The notes below the pieces were generated by a model. The model saw only the letters and a program-made list of their open reading frames with translations, was not told where the DNA came from and ran no database searches. A DNA stretch of 64,000 bases from Brenneria sp. hezel4-2-4. Lineage in GTDB: Bacteria > Pseudomonadota > Gammaproteobacteria > Enterobacterales > Enterobacteriaceae. Shown piece after piece: positions 9,322 to 17,137 of the stretch (the stretch's first letter is position 1; the number at the start of each line of letters is the position of its first letter). The translations under genes and the position numbers were made by a program. The stretch lies in assembly GCF_013155275.1 (NCBI RefSeq), contig NZ_JABJXS010000006.1:1-64000 (forward strand), read 5' to 3'.

Positions 9322-9474
9322 ATGAATATTTCCTCTGTGATTAAAAACGGTTCTCCGTACAGTGCATTATTAACAACCCGGGTGACGGCTGCCACGGTGA
9401 AAATTATTCCCCAGGAGCCAGGAGGTAGCAGGTATCCCTATAATTCAGCATTTGGAAAAATAATCACTGATTAA
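9322..9474 (+). CDS. Possible 50-residue protein or gene remnant of unknown function
   Basis: An ATG at 9322 with AGAAGGGA upstream opens a frame of 50 codons ending at TAA 9472-9474. The peptide begins MNISSVIKNGSPYSALL and resembles no family I know. It lies in the 298-base gap where base composition shifts from the GC-rich aldolase to the AT-rich sialidase-fold gene, so it may be the truncated start of a gene lost when the downstream pair arrived. It has no hydrophobic segment long enough for a membrane span. Confidence 0.3.
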   Translation: MNISSVIKNGSPYSALLTTRVTAATVKIIPQEPGGSRYPYNSAFGKIITD

Positions 9475-9574
9475 ACCAATAAAGAAATATCGTCTAATGT
9501 AAATTTACCAAAGCTGTTACACGATAAAAAATAAAGAAAAACTTATCTTTCAAAAATGATACGGGGGAATAAAA

Positions 9575-10747
9575 ATGGCTACAAAATTACCGAGTGTAAG
9601 ACAATCAGAACCAAATGGCGTCGTGTATCGTGATGAATTTTTAAATGTGGATTTTGCTTTAATTCCAACAGGTGGAAATAACACGGCCCATGCGCCGGCA
9701 TTAATCGAAACGCAAGACGGCGGTCTATTATGTGCTTGGTTTGCCGGAAGTTTTGAAGGAAGCGGCGATATTTCCATTGCGGTATCTAAATTAGTCCCGG
9801 AAACGCAACTCTGGTCAGTTCCGGAAATAGTATCTAAAGGCGTTGATCGCAGTGAACAAAACCCTGCATTTTTTAGAGCGCCTGATAGTCAAATTTGGCT
9901 AATTTATACTTCGCAATTAAGCCGGCAAGAAGGCAAGGACAACATGCAGTTTACTTCGATCATTATGGTTCAAAAATCCAATGACGAAGGTAAAACCTGG
10001 GAAGAACCTGAAGTATTGTTTGCCCGTGAAGGGACTTTCTCAAGACAAGCGATTCAAATTTTAAGCAATGGACGCTGGATTTTCAGTACTTGGTTATGTG
10101 AGGACTCACCGGAGGGCTTGAAAAATGATCCAACCGAATTTCAACTCTCTGATGATAAAGGAAAAACGTGGAAATCTGTACGTATGCCAGAAAGTAGTGG
10201 CCGCGTTCATGCGAATGTTATTGAAGTACAAACCGGTCATTTAGTTGCTTTCATGCGCAGCCGTTTTGCCGATCGTGTGTATACAAGCGAATCTCATGAC
10301 TTTGGGGATACGTGGAGTGTTCCAGAAGCCAATGTGTTACCAAATAACAACGCTAGTATTAGTGCTATCAAATTGCAATCTGGAGAAATCGCTTTAGCTT
10401 ACAATGTTAATTCAGCCAATAATGCTGAATTTGGGAAAGTAGCTTGGCCAGGTCTGCGTAATCCTGTCGCTGTTTCTGTAACAGAAGATGTTGGCAAAAC
10501 ATGGCCAATCGGTAGAGTTTTTGAACCCGCAGAAGGCTATATTGGAATCGAAAACAAAACAAATAATTCACAATATGAATATCCGACGATTTATCAAGAC
10601 AGCAATGGCGTGTTGCACTTGGTGTATGCCTACAAGAATAGACTTTGTGTTAAATACCTCCGCTTTACCGTAGAAGATTTATTTGGTGAAAAACGCGAAA
10701 CAGAAGGCCTGTACAATCCAACGTCAGGTGAAGGAATAGATAAATAA
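9575..10747 (+). CDS. Sialidase-fold (BNR/Asp-box) glycosidase-like protein, cytoplasmic
   Basis: The 390-residue product is a six-bladed-propeller sialidase-type protein. Four Asp-boxes (S/T-x-D-x-G-x-T-W) occur at residues 135-142, 192-199, 240-247 and 303-310. It ends with a YPTIYQDSNGVLHLVYAY blade typical of BNR_2 proteins. There is no signal peptide, so it should act in the cytoplasm on an imported substrate. The N-terminal RIP motif of classical sialidases is not evident, so true neuraminidase activity is doubtful. A GGGGGA ribosome binding site precedes ATG 9575. The gene is visibly AT-rich with many TTA and AAA codons, unlike its upstream neighbours, which suggests horizontal acquisition with the permease that follows. 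Partner genes (a DapA/NanA-family aldolase, a permease, a YhcH anomerase) make sugar-acid glycoside degradation plausible. Confidence 0.75.
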   Translation: MATKLPSVRQSEPNGVVYRDEFLNVDFALIPTGGNNTAHAPALIETQDGGLLCAWFAGSFEGSGDISIAVSKLVPETQLWSVPEIVSKGVDRSEQNPAFFRAPDSQIWLIYTSQLSRQEGKDNMQFTSIIMVQKSNDEGKTWEEPEVLFAREGTFSRQAIQILSNGRWIFSTWLCEDSPEGLKNDPTEFQLSDDKGKTWKSVRMPESSGRVHANVIEVQTGHLVAFMRSRFADRVYTSESHDFGDTWSVPEANVLPNNNASISAIKLQSGEIALAYNVNSANNAEFGKVAWPGLRNPVAVSVTEDVGKTWPIGRVFEPAEGYIGIENKTNNSQYEYPTIYQDSNGVLHLVYAYKNRLCVKYLRFTVEDLFGEKRETEGLYNPTSGEGIDK

Positions 10748-11003
10748 TCAGCGAATTGGATTTTCGCTAAACGGGGTAACAGGTTTTATAACGAGAAATA
10801 AATGTTGATTTAATTCAGCATCACGTCAGGCATTTTATAACGCGGTGCTAATGTGAGCAAAATTCAGTATGGATAGGTCAGATGGGAATGGTCAAACCAT
10901 ACAGAATATCTAATGTAATCGTATTCAAAGGTATTTTTTGAATACCAGAAAGAATCAACATAAACCTGTTAATTATGTTATGAAAGAAAGCGGAGAAACA
11001 ACA

Positions 11004-12290
11004 ATGACAATGGAAATGATTCACGCTCTTGTTATTTTGATTCTAATGATTGTAATGATTATGTGCGACAAGTTTGCATTTGGCGCACCGCCCATTATGG
11101 CTTGCCTTTTACTTGTAGTCACTGGTTTATCTACTGTTCAGGAAGCATTCGCCGGATTTATCAATTCAAGTGTGATTATGGTTGCAGGCTTCATGGTGGT
11201 GATGGCGGGGCTAATGAAGACGAGTTTAATTGGCAGGGTTCAGTCGGCTATGGTTACTTTAGTAAACAGGGGCGGATATAAAAGCTATGCCCTTTTACTA
11301 ATCGTAGTCATGCTTGGCGCCAGTTTAACCGGTTCTGGTTCCACGGGTTATTATGTCCTTATTTTATCTTTAGTATCGACGATTCCTTATAATAAAAAAA
11401 TGCCGACCTCTAAGCTGATGATGCCTTTAGGTTTTGCAACTAACCATCCGCTGGTTCCTTTTAATGTCGCACTTTTCTACGGAGTGACCGTCAGTGTTCT
11501 GGAAACAGCCGGTCACCATGTTTCACTATCGATGCCAAGATTCGCTATAGTAAATTTTATTTTGGCGCTGGGTTTCTTAATATGGGCTTTAGTTGCTTAC
11601 CGTCTTTTACCGGATCATGCAATTAATGAAAATTCCGGAGACGATGAAATAGTAGAAAAAAGCGCAACGTCGACCCTGCCTAGATGGAAAGAAAATTGTA
11701 CGATCGCATTATTTGCTATTAGCGTAATAGGAATGATGCTTATGAGCACCATTGGCGAGCCGGCTTATGTCATCCCGGGCATCGCCGGAGCAATCATGAT
11801 GATCATCAATGTGATTGATTTCAAAGAAGTTCGCGATAATATGGGAGCCCCTGTAATTCTGATGATGGCTGGCGTCATTGGTGTAGCAGATGCGTTGGCT
11901 AATTCTGGCTTCACAGTGATGATCGGTGATGTTGTGGCTGATGCATTAGGGGCTAATATCCATCCATTTATCCTTATTTTCATTTTCGCACTTTTAACCA
12001 GTACCTGTGCTACCTTCACGGGATCAAATATGGGTTCTGTTTACATTTTTGCACCCATTGCCATCATGACTTTCTTAAGCCTGGGACTTAATCCTGTTGC
12101 TGCTGCAACCGCAGTAGTTATCTCTGGATGGAACGGTGGCTACATGCCGGTTGATGGTATGCCTGCCATGATCTTAGGGATGGGTAAATATAAGCTTCCA
12201 GAGTTCTGGAAATTCACTGTACCGATGTACTTGATTCGTATTTTCGCCCTGTGTGTCGGAGCGGTGATTATGTTCCCGTTACATTCATGA
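11004..12290 (+). CDS. SLC13/ArsB-NhaD superfamily permease
   Basis: The product (428 residues from ATG 11004) is an inner-membrane transporter with about 11-12 hydrophobic helices. It has two repeats typical of the ion transporter superfamily: an early SGSGSTGYY-like loop (LTGSGSTGYYVLILSLVST) and a later one around STCATFTGSNMGSVYIF. Members move dicarboxylates or other organic anions with sodium or protons. GGAGA at 10992-10996 supports this start over an in-frame TTG at 10938, which would add 22 polar residues. Like the sialidase-fold gene before it, it is AT-rich. It is the only transporter gene in the first 13 kb, so it may import the anionic substrate of that enzyme or of the neighbouring acid-sugar genes. 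A strong terminator follows at 12505. Confidence 0.75.
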   Translation: MTMEMIHALVILILMIVMIMCDKFAFGAPPIMACLLLVVTGLSTVQEAFAGFINSSVIMVAGFMVVMAGLMKTSLIGRVQSAMVTLVNRGGYKSYALLLIVVMLGASLTGSGSTGYYVLILSLVSTIPYNKKMPTSKLMMPLGFATNHPLVPFNVALFYGVTVSVLETAGHHVSLSMPRFAIVNFILALGFLIWALVAYRLLPDHAINENSGDDEIVEKSATSTLPRWKENCTIALFAISVIGMMLMSTIGEPAYVIPGIAGAIMMIINVIDFKEVRDNMGAPVILMMAGVIGVADALANSGFTVMIGDVVADALGANIHPFILIFIFALLTSTCATFTGSNMGSVYIFAPIAIMTFLSLGLNPVAAATAVVISGWNGGYMPVDGMPAMILGMGKYKLPEFWKFTVPMYLIRIFALCVGAVIMFPLHS

Positions 12291-12504
12291 TGGGATCGGG
12301 AAAAAAGACTATCAAAGCACGACCGGCATTTTTTAACTGTTCAGAATGTTAAACCTGAAGAAGCGGATCATTGACGGTCAAAAACGTTTAAAGTTTATAT
12401 GAGAAGTTTGTTCTGGGTATTATCTCATTGAATGGCCTATGGTCAACTTTCGAAATTTTCAGGAACTTCGCCTCTCAGGCATTGAATGTTAATTAACAGC
12501 TCTT

Positions 12505-12533
12505 AAATGGGGTAAATAAATTACCCCATTTTT
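12505..12533 (+). terminator. Intrinsic terminator after the SLC13-type permease
   Basis: AAATGGGGTAA (12505-12515) pairs exactly with TTACCCCATTT (12521-12531) across a 5-base ATAAA loop, and the stem runs into a T-tract ending at 12533. It lies 215 bases past the permease stop and 53 bases before terC, so it separates the two transcripts. Confidence 0.8.
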
Positions 12534-12585
12534 ATAAACCATCAACTGTTTCACACTGACGAAAAAGAAACAAAGAGGAAAAAAG

Positions 12586-13311
12586 ATGTTTATGTGGATG
12601 GCAGATCCCAATGCCTGGCTGACACTGAGTACATTAACGATCCTCGAGATTGTACTGGGTATTGATAACATTATATTTTTATCATTGGTGGTGGCGAAAC
12701 TCCCTAAAGAGAAACAGAATATCGCCAGAATAACCGGATTAACGGCGGCCATGCTGATGAGGCTCTCATTACTGGCCTCGATTTCCTGGCTAATGCACCT
12801 GAACCACCCTTTATTAACGATTTTCAATCATAGTATTTCCGTCAGAGATCTGATTCTCTTTTCCGGTGGGCTTTTTCTTATTATTAAGTCAATGAAGGAA
12901 ATAAAAGCATCGCTAATAACAGAAGAACATCAAGTCCATAGTCGTGTGACTTCTTTTTTCGGCGCAATCATTCAAATTATGTTACTCGATATTATTTTCA
13001 GTCTTGATTCCGTTATCACTGCCGTGGGACTGTCAGAGCATCTGGCGATTATGATGTTGGCCGTCATTATTGCAGTTCTGGTTATGATGCTGGCCGCAAA
13101 GCCGATAGGAAACTTCGTTGAAAATCATCCGTCAGTGAAAATGCTGGCGTTGGCTTTTTTAATTTTAGTCGGGTTCACCCTGGTTCTCGATGGTATTCAT
13201 ATCCATGTCCCTAAAGGATATATCTATTTCGCCATGTTTTTCTCTATTTCCGTCGAGACATTAAATCTAATAAGAAATAAGAGTGAATATCAACTTTCAA
13301 GGAGAATATAA
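12586..13311 (+). CDS. ygdQ: TerC-family integral membrane protein, YgdQ-like
   Basis: The 241-residue product closely matches E. coli YgdQ (237 residues) as I recall it: LTILEIVLGIDNIIFLSLVV near the N-terminus, IMLLDIIFSLDSVITAVGLS in the middle and HVPKGYIYFAMFFSISVE at the end. TerC proteins have about seven membrane helices with paired acidic residues in helices 1 and 5 (here the GIDN and SLDS motifs), and related members export manganese or other metals. AGAGGAAAA precedes the ATG. Its stop overlaps the start of the next gene by one base (TAATG), so the two are translationally coupled, an unusual partnership. It lies downstream of a strong terminator and so should have its own promoter within 12534-12585. 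Confidence 0.88.
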   Translation: MFMWMADPNAWLTLSTLTILEIVLGIDNIIFLSLVVAKLPKEKQNIARITGLTAAMLMRLSLLASISWLMHLNHPLLTIFNHSISVRDLILFSGGLFLIIKSMKEIKASLITEEHQVHSRVTSFFGAIIQIMLLDIIFSLDSVITAVGLSEHLAIMMLAVIIAVLVMMLAAKPIGNFVENHPSVKMLALAFLILVGFTLVLDGIHIHVPKGYIYFAMFFSISVETLNLIRNKSEYQLSRRI

Positions 13312-13787
13312 TGATCGCAGGTAATCTCAGCCATCTGAAACTGGCCACTTTGCCCATACCATTATGGAATATTCTGTCTGCGCCGGGCATGACGCTGACG
13401 GAACTGAACGCATTGCCGGAAGGCCGCTATCAACCTGAAGGCGCTGACTGGTTCTACAGCATCGGCACCGTGAGTACCGCGCCGCAGACGGAGCGGCACA
13501 CCGAATTTCATAGCAACTATCTCGATATCCAGTTGATTTTGGCAGGAGAGGAAATCATCGGCTATGGCCTGAACGACGTACACGGCCAGGCGGCGACGGA
13601 GCGCAAACCGGATTTGTACATTCTTGATAACCCAACCGTTCCCCACAAAATACATCTCCGTGCGGGTGATTTTGCGATCTTTTACCCCGGGGAAGCGCAT
13701 CAGGCCTTGTGCGCCGTTAATGACCGCCCCGCTCCGGTAAAGAAAGCGGTGTTTAAAATCCCGGTAGCCCGGTTAAATACGCACTAA
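13311..13787 (+). CDS. YhcH/YjgK/YiaL-family sugar anomerase-like protein (NanQ type)
   Basis: The 158-residue product is a cupin of the YhcH/YjgK/YiaL (DUF386) family, with the metal-binding HTEFHSNYLDIQLIL segment and the late GDFAIFYPGEAHQ motif. The family includes E. coli NanQ (YhcH), an anomerase that speeds N-acetylneuraminate ring opening, plus members of ascorbate and pentose pathways. Its start overlaps the terC stop by one base. With a sialidase-fold enzyme and a NanA-family aldolase nearby, a role in keto-sugar-acid anomer conversion is attractive, but no nanE, nanK or nanT is present. It is followed at once by the stub of a short-chain dehydrogenase, so it may once have belonged to a longer operon. 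Confidence 0.82.
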   Translation: MIAGNLSHLKLATLPIPLWNILSAPGMTLTELNALPEGRYQPEGADWFYSIGTVSTAPQTERHTEFHSNYLDIQLILAGEEIIGYGLNDVHGQAATERKPDLYILDNPTVPHKIHLRAGDFAIFYPGEAHQALCAVNDRPAPVKKAVFKIPVARLNTH

Positions 13788-13799
13788 GAAGATAATCGC

Positions 13800-13877
13800 A
13801 TTCCAGTAACAATACCAAAGCATGCGCTGATTACCGGAAGCCGTTCGGGCATTGGCGCGGCGATCGCTCAGACATGA
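13800..13877 (+). pseudogene. Remnant of a short-chain dehydrogenase/reductase gene
   Basis: In the frame ending at TGA 13875-13877 the sequence reads ALITGSRSGIGAAIAQ, the N-terminal nucleotide-binding motif (TGxxxGIG) of short-chain dehydrogenases, preceded by IPVTIPK. No ATG in this frame opens it and nothing of the remaining 200-odd residues follows. The fragment starts about 12 bases after the YhcH-type gene and ends where the conserved yacL-acnB backbone begins, so it probably marks the deletion edge of the accessory region. Confidence 0.65.
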
Positions 13878-13930
13878 CTAACATCATGCTGTGTTAATCA
13901 ATGGGGAACAGGTCACAACCAAAACCCGGC

Positions 13931-14293
13931 TCAGCGTTGCTGTACAAATTCCCGGTATTTCGCCGCCAGATCGAGAAAATCTTCCAGGCCGCAGAGGGAC
14001 AAACTTTCTTCGTCGTAATAGCTCATTCCTTCTTCCATCTCATCGACCATAAATTCAAGCTGGTTCGCCTGGATCATCACTTCCTCACCGTCCAGCAACA
14101 GCGTGTATTCATGTCCGACTTTTCGCCACTGGCGCTCACTGCCGATCACCGAACGGGCCGCCTCCACGACCTCATCCAACACCGCCAGTTGGCCCTTTAC
14201 TTCTTCATTTAACCAGTGGCCCACTGCTTCATGTCCCATCGACATCCGTACAATTACCTGACCGGTAACGTCGCGCAAGAATTCATAGTCCAT
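13931..14293 (-). CDS. yacL: UPF0231 family protein YacL
   Basis: This 120-residue acidic protein matches E. coli YacL in length and sequence, beginning [21 protein letters not shown]. No biochemical function is established for the family. In E. coli yacL lies next to acnB; here it is on the same strand as acnB but separated from it by the Rpn nuclease and ene-reductase genes. It is the last gene of the conserved backbone on this side: E. coli continues to speDE, whereas here the accessory region begins. Confidence 0.92.
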   Translation of the reverse strand: MDYEFLRDVTGQVIVRMSMGHEAVGHWLNEEVKGQLAVLDEVVEAARSVIGSERQWRKVGHEYTLLLDGEEVMIQANQLEFMVDEMEEGMSYYDEESLSLCGLEDFLDLAAKYREFVQQR

Positions 14294-14463
14294 GATGCCA
14301 TCCTCTGTGATAGTGCTTAACGCTCAGTTTAACTGCCCTCCTGCAATACCACCGTGATAGTTCGCATAATTGGAAGCAAAAAAGGTCTGCCGGTCTGATA
14401 GAGGTCACGTAATCTTACTGCCGGATGAAACGCGGGGATAAGGTTTTCGCTTCGCCACGCTCA

Positions 14464-14491
14464 CCCCGTGCTTTCGAGGGGCGGCACGGGG
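14464..14491. terminator. Hairpin at the end of the Rpn nuclease gene
   Basis: CCCCGTGC (14464-14471) is an exact inverted repeat of GCACGGGG (14484-14491) around a 12-base loop, three bases beyond the stop of the minus-strand Rpn gene. It is probably its terminator, though no T-run follows on that strand. Confidence 0.4.
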
Positions 14492-14494
14492 AAA

Positions 14495-15457
14495 TTAATT
14501 TTCAGTATCTTGCGCTATTAAAAGCGATAATTGCGCCATCTCTTGATCGGAAAGCTGAGTCACCTGCTGCACCATGGTTTTATCCAGCCCATTGAGCAAC
14601 AACTGGCGAGCTATCTGTCGCGCGCTGGTTTTCATACCCTGTTCCATTCCTTGTTCTAAACCTTGTATTACCCCGGCCTGCATGCCCTCTTCAAATCCCA
14701 TTTGTTTCAGTTGCTGAGCAATGGTCATAATCTCCTCCCGATCCACTGACAACGGCGCTGCCACTGCCTCGATAAAGTCGGCTGGTTTGGATGTATTGCC
14801 GGTCTGGGCAATATAGTGCAGCAATGCCCGTTTCTGCATTAGCGGCACCTGCCAGCGCTCAAATAATACCCCGATATCTTGCGCCAGTTCCAGCATATCC
14901 CGTGTGCGGATATGTTTTTGCACCAGTGACAGCAGCGCCGCTCGCCGATGCGTTTTGATTTCCTCATCTGGAATAACAGTGAGATCTATCAATGGAAAAG
15001 CATTACTGTATATTTGCGCCGCCAAATCCGGATCATCAAAGCCGTCCAGCCAGCGCATACTGTACGGATACGGACAGCGTTCCCCCTGATAGAACAATAA
15101 CGGCACGACCAGCGGCAGTTGCTTATTCCCCTGCTCAAGATGTTGCTGCATCGCCGCCAGGCAGTAGCGCATCAGTCGGAATGCCATCATTTTGTCCGGC
15201 TTGCTCTGGTGCTCAATTAAACAGTAGATATAGCCCGTTCCGCTGAGGGTATGCAGCGAATAGAGCATATCGGAAATCCGGGCGCGCAGCGCTTCATCGA
15301 CAAATGAAGCGGATTGAAGTTGCAGTGTGCTGAAATCGCAGCGTTCACGAATATCCGACGGCAGGTGGATAGTGAGAAAATCCCGAGCCACATCGATATC
15401 GCTGAGGAATATTTTGAATACATTATCGTGTGATTGCATGTCATCCCTGACGGTCAT
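14495..15457 (-). CDS. Rpn-family recombination-promoting nuclease / putative transposase (PD-(D/E)XK)
   Basis: The 320-residue product begins with the family signature HDNVFKIFLSDIDVARDFLTIHLP, and the nuclease core residues lie in YIYCLIEHQSKPDK (the E-x-Q/K of the PD-(D/E)XK fold). The E. coli Rpn proteins are DNA endonucleases that promote RecA-independent recombination and are often annotated as transposases. The C-terminal third contains Gly/Glu/Met/Gln-rich repeats (GFEEGMQAGVIQGLEQGMEQ), the usual variable tail of the family. AAAGGAAC precedes ATG 15457. It stands alone between yacL and the ene-reductase, breaking the usual acnB-yacL adjacency, consistent with mobility of these genes. 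Confidence 0.9.
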   Translation of the reverse strand: MTVRDDMQSHDNVFKIFLSDIDVARDFLTIHLPSDIRERCDFSTLQLQSASFVDEALRARISDMLYSLHTLSGTGYIYCLIEHQSKPDKMMAFRLMRYCLAAMQQHLEQGNKQLPLVVPLLFYQGERCPYPYSMRWLDGFDDPDLAAQIYSNAFPLIDLTVIPDEEIKTHRRAALLSLVQKHIRTRDMLELAQDIGVLFERWQVPLMQKRALLHYIAQTGNTSKPADFIEAVAAPLSVDREEIMTIAQQLKQMGFEEGMQAGVIQGLEQGMEQGMKTSARQIARQLLLNGLDKTMVQQVTQLSDQEMAQLSLLIAQDTEN

Positions 15458-15675
15458 GTTCCTTTGACCTAAGGGTAATCAGTCGTGATAGCGCGTAAAC
15501 ATAATTTCACGCGGTCTGCAAACAGGCTCGAAAGAAAAAAACCTAAGAACGGCGGAAAAACATTTTCCTGTGCGCGATGCCGCACGGTAGGCATCGGCGT
15601 GATGGGTCTCCCATATTGAACGGCCCCATAGCCATAGTCTGAGGCCGTCCCCTTACCGGGAAACAGGAAGGTTAT

Positions 15676-16737
15676 TTATTTGTCAGCCAGCGCCGGGTAG
15701 TCGGTATACCCTGTACCGTCAGAGCTGTAGATGGTATCGCTATTCAGCGCATTTAACGGCGCCTGGCGGCGGAAGCGCTCCACCAGATCCGGATTGGCGA
15801 TATACAGTCGGCCGAAAGATACCGCATCGGCTTCCCCCTCGGCAATCAGCTGCTCGGCGGATACCTGCGTCAGGCCGTCATTGGCAATGATCGCACCGGT
15901 GAAACGTTGGCGGATCAGCGGCAGAATGCGATTCGGCGTCGTCAGCGCCTCACGGACGAAAATAAACGCCAGATGACGCTTATCCAATTGTTCGGCTACG
16001 TAACTGAACAACGCCTGCGGATCGGAGTCCTGCATCGAGTGGGTATCAGACATGGTATTCAGGTGAACGCCCACCCGATCCGCCGGCCACACGTCCAGAA
16101 TGGCATCCACCGTTTCCAGCAGGAAACGCGTCCGGTTGGCGATGGAGCCGCCATATTGGTCGGTACGTTTATTGGATCCGTCATGCAGGAACTGATCGAA
16201 CAGATAACCGTTGGCGGCATGGATTTCCACCCCGTCAAAACCGGCGCGCTTTGCGTTTTCCGCCGCCTGGCGGAAATCCGCCACCAGCCCGGCCACTTCC
16301 TCCGTTGTCAGCGCCCGCGGCACGACATAAGGTTTATACGGACGGATGGTGGCGATATGGCCTTCCGGCGCAATCGCGCTGGGCGCCACCGGCAGTTCGC
16401 CATCCAGATAAACCGGGTCGGAAATACGCCCGACGTGCCATAGCTGGATCACTACTTTTCCCCCAGCTTGATGCACCGCGTCATTAATCTTTTTCCAGCT
16501 TGCAATCTGCTCTTCCGACCAGATGCCCGGGGTATTGGGGTAACCCACCGCTTTCGGCGTGACGGCGGTGGCTTCAGTCAAAATCAAACCGGCGCCGGCC
16601 CGCTGGACGTAATATTCCAGCGACAAGGCGCTGGGAATGCGTTGTTCAAAAGCATGCATACGGGTAAGCGGAGCCATCACAATACGATTGGATAATGGGA
16701 TCGCGCCAATCTTGATAGGATCAAACAAACTAGGCAT
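15676..16737 (-). CDS. nemA: Old yellow enzyme family alkene reductase (NemA-like)
   Basis: The product is an FMN-dependent ene-reductase. It has PLSNRIVMAPLTRMHA after the first beta strand, the WHVGRIS motif, the catalytic HAAN pair in GVEIHAANGYLFDQFLHDGSN and the late FGRLYIANPDLVERF phosphate-binding motif. I start it at ATG 16737 (MPSLFDPIKIGAI), which has AAGGAAAA in front, giving 353 residues; a longer reading from 16761 adds 8 residues unlike the family. Such enzymes reduce N-ethylmaleimide, nitro-esters and other electrophiles. A perfect 9-bp inverted repeat 45-65 bases upstream (16782-16802) is probably its operator. No nemR-type TetR gene is adjacent, so the regulator is encoded elsewhere. 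Which ene-reductase subgroup it is cannot be settled by eye. Confidence 0.88.
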   Translation of the reverse strand: MPSLFDPIKIGAIPLSNRIVMAPLTRMHAFEQRIPSALSLEYYVQRAGAGLILTEATAVTPKAVGYPNTPGIWSEEQIASWKKINDAVHQAGGKVVIQLWHVGRISDPVYLDGELPVAPSAIAPEGHIATIRPYKPYVVPRALTTEEVAGLVADFRQAAENAKRAGFDGVEIHAANGYLFDQFLHDGSNKRTDQYGGSIANRTRFLLETVDAILDVWPADRVGVHLNTMSDTHSMQDSDPQALFSYVAEQLDKRHLAFIFVREALTTPNRILPLIRQRFTGAIIANDGLTQVSAEQLIAEGEADAVSFGRLYIANPDLVERFRRQAPLNALNSDTIYSSDGTGYTDYPALADK

Positions 16738-16761
16738 AGCATTTTCCTTAAGACTTAACAC

Positions 16762-17087
16762 CCTATGAATTACAGGAAGCCTATCGATAATTTTTATCGA
16801 TAACCCAATGATATCATGCGCGAATCAACGCAGCGTTATAGCGCATTATGTGTGATTGCGTCATACGATTAGATACTAAGTCGGTAGCAGAAAGTTATAT
16901 GCCGATGCGCCGGCACAGCGGCAACCTGCAAGAAGAAAAATGAAGAAGGAGGCCAATACCTCTGTATCGGATTTGTGAATGGTTCCGTTATTGAATTACC
17001 CATAAAAAATGCACAAAATCCGCCCTGAGGTTCAGTGAAAATGTCATACGGCACTCACCCTGAATATCATCATGGTGTATTGATAAT
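16762..17087. other. Ene-reductase upstream region, otherwise empty
   Basis: This stretch between the ene-reductase and the acnB terminator holds the inverted repeat at 16782-16802. I see no gene with a credible ribosome binding site or recognisable product in the rest. Confidence 0.5.
16782..16802. promoter_or_regulatory. Perfect 9-3-9 inverted repeat, candidate operator of the ene-reductase gene
   Basis: TATCGATAA (16782-16790), TTT, TTATCGATA (16794-16802) is an exact palindrome centred about 55 bases before the ene-reductase start, where an operator would overlap or flank the promoter. TetR- or MarR-type regulators commonly control such genes through sites of this size. Confidence 0.55.
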
Positions 17088-17117
17088 AAAGGGGGCGTCA
17101 GATCTGACGCCCCCTTT
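17088..17117 (-). terminator. acnB: Terminator after acnB, 30-base perfect palindrome
   Basis: AAAGGGGGCGTCAGA (17088-17102) is followed immediately by its exact reverse complement (17103-17117). The transcript can fold into a GC-rich stem running into TTTATTAT on the minus strand, 21 bases past the acnB stop. Being symmetrical, it can also stop transcription from the other side. Confidence 0.8.
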
Positions 17118-17137
17118 CCGGCAAAAAACAAACTATT

